This document shows positions 63,850 to 64,000 of a stretch of DNA of 64,000 nucleotides, in pieces; positions within the stretch are counted from its first letter, which is position 1, and each line of letters opens with the position of its first letter. Source of the DNA: Thermoanaerobacterales bacterium (GTDB lineage: Bacteria; Bacillota; Thermosediminibacteria; Thermosediminibacterales; Tepidanaerobacteraceae); NCBI GenBank assembly GCA_012840135.1, contig DUMA01000004.1, positions 90,806 through 154,805 on the forward strand, read 5' to 3'. Made by a program: the position numbers and the translations under genes. The notes under the pieces are model-generated. The model was not told where the DNA came from. It ran no database searches and saw nothing but the letters and a program-made list of their open reading frames with translations.

Positions 63850-64000
63850 AAGTCGCATCACAGTCAACCTTGTTAAAATTACCAGTATACTAAAATAAAA
63901 GACTGTGATTAGACGACTGCAGCTCCAAGGGAGCAGCACAAAGTCGCATCACAGTCAACCTTGTTAAAATTACCAGTATACTAAAATAAAAGACTGTGAT
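63850..64000. repeat. Two copies of a 60-bp repeat with terminal inverted arms
   Basis: The same 60-bp unit occupies 63850-63909 and 63941-64000, identical throughout, with 31 nt between. Each unit contains ATCACAGTC near its left end and GACTGTGAT at its right end (9-bp perfect inverted arms) around an A/T-rich core. The 31-nt spacer folds itself (TGC-A-GCTCC / GGAGC-A-GCA), and its flanks can pair (CGACT/AGTCG). The window stops exactly at the end of copy two, so more copies may follow. Confidence 0.9.

Noticed and set aside
63850..64000. CRISPR array
   Set aside because: The repeat is 60 bp, beyond the usual length, only one spacer is visible, the spacer folds on itself, and no cas gene is in the window.
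1..64000. tRNA or rRNA genes
   Set aside because: No cloverleaf-like GTTCGA-type arms or rRNA blocks were noticed on reading either strand; a tRNA search program would settle this.

Overview
The window reads as chromosomal DNA of an endospore-forming Bacillota bacterium, most likely a (thermophilic) anaerobic member of class Clostridia. The evidence is sporulation genes (gpr, spoIIP, yqfC, yqfD), a sigma-A-type rpoD, an HrcA/CIRCE heat-shock operon, lysine 2,3-aminomutase, PPDK with its regulatory protein, and a group III (thermosome-like) chaperonin inside the dnaK operon, an arrangement known from a few Clostridia such as Carboxydothermus. The genus is inference only. Most starts have strong Shine-Dalgarno sequences; many are TTG or GTG, and three genes appear to start on ATA.

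Layout. 0-3.7 kb: the 5' part of a secreted phosphodiester-glycosidase-type protein (minus strand), a lone gap gene with NADP-type cofactor residues and a 13-bp perfect palindrome in its leader, and a DUF3343 gene. 3.8-8.6 kb: a complete branched-chain amino-acid ABC transporter (binding lipoprotein, two permeases, two ATPases). 8.7-14.1 kb: an amino-acid catabolic island, with an M20 amidohydrolase, a YfcC-type carrier and a PucR regulator on the minus strand and a divergent lysine 2,3-aminomutase. 14.1-15.0 kb: a decayed substrate-binding-protein gene abutting a palindrome-rich stretch that looks like a mobile-element or structured-RNA remnant. 15.0-20.8 kb: small hypothetical genes, birA, dapB, a zinc-ribbon protein and a DUF362/ferredoxin protein.

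20.8-33.1 kb: clc channel, comEC, holA, a Gln-rich repeat protein, rpsT, a small membrane protein, gpr, spoIIP, yqxA, lepA, hemW. 33.1-42.7 kb: promoter plus CIRCE, then hrcA, group III chaperonin, grpE, dnaK, dnaJ, prmA, rsmE, mtaB. 42.9-52 kb: HIT protein, rpsU, yqeY, two tandem terminators, yqfC, yqfD, phoH, pgpH, ybeY, dgkA, DUF3048 lipoprotein, cdd, recO (era is missing from its usual place). 52.1-56.3 kb: ccpN-like regulator, PPDK regulatory protein and ppdK, a pyruvate/PEP switch. 56.4-64 kb: dgt, dnaG, rpoD, trmK, Nif3-family gene, zinc-ribbon coiled-coil gene, RNase HI, and two copies of a 60-bp repeat at the window edge. From comEC onward the gene order closely follows the Bacillus subtilis comEC-to-sigA region.

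The observations most worth following are: (i) ATA as the apparent start codon of gpr, ccpN and the PPDK regulator, each at the position expected for the start and each behind a strong ribosome binding site; (ii) the group III chaperonin operon with hairpins between hrcA/cpn and dnaK/dnaJ; (iii) a repeat protein next to gpr whose units resemble gamma-type small acid-soluble spore proteins; (iv) the NADP-type gap gene and its palindromic leader in the same region as CcpN and PPDK; (v) the palindrome-rich element at 14.6 kb; and (vi) the structured 60-bp repeats at the right edge.
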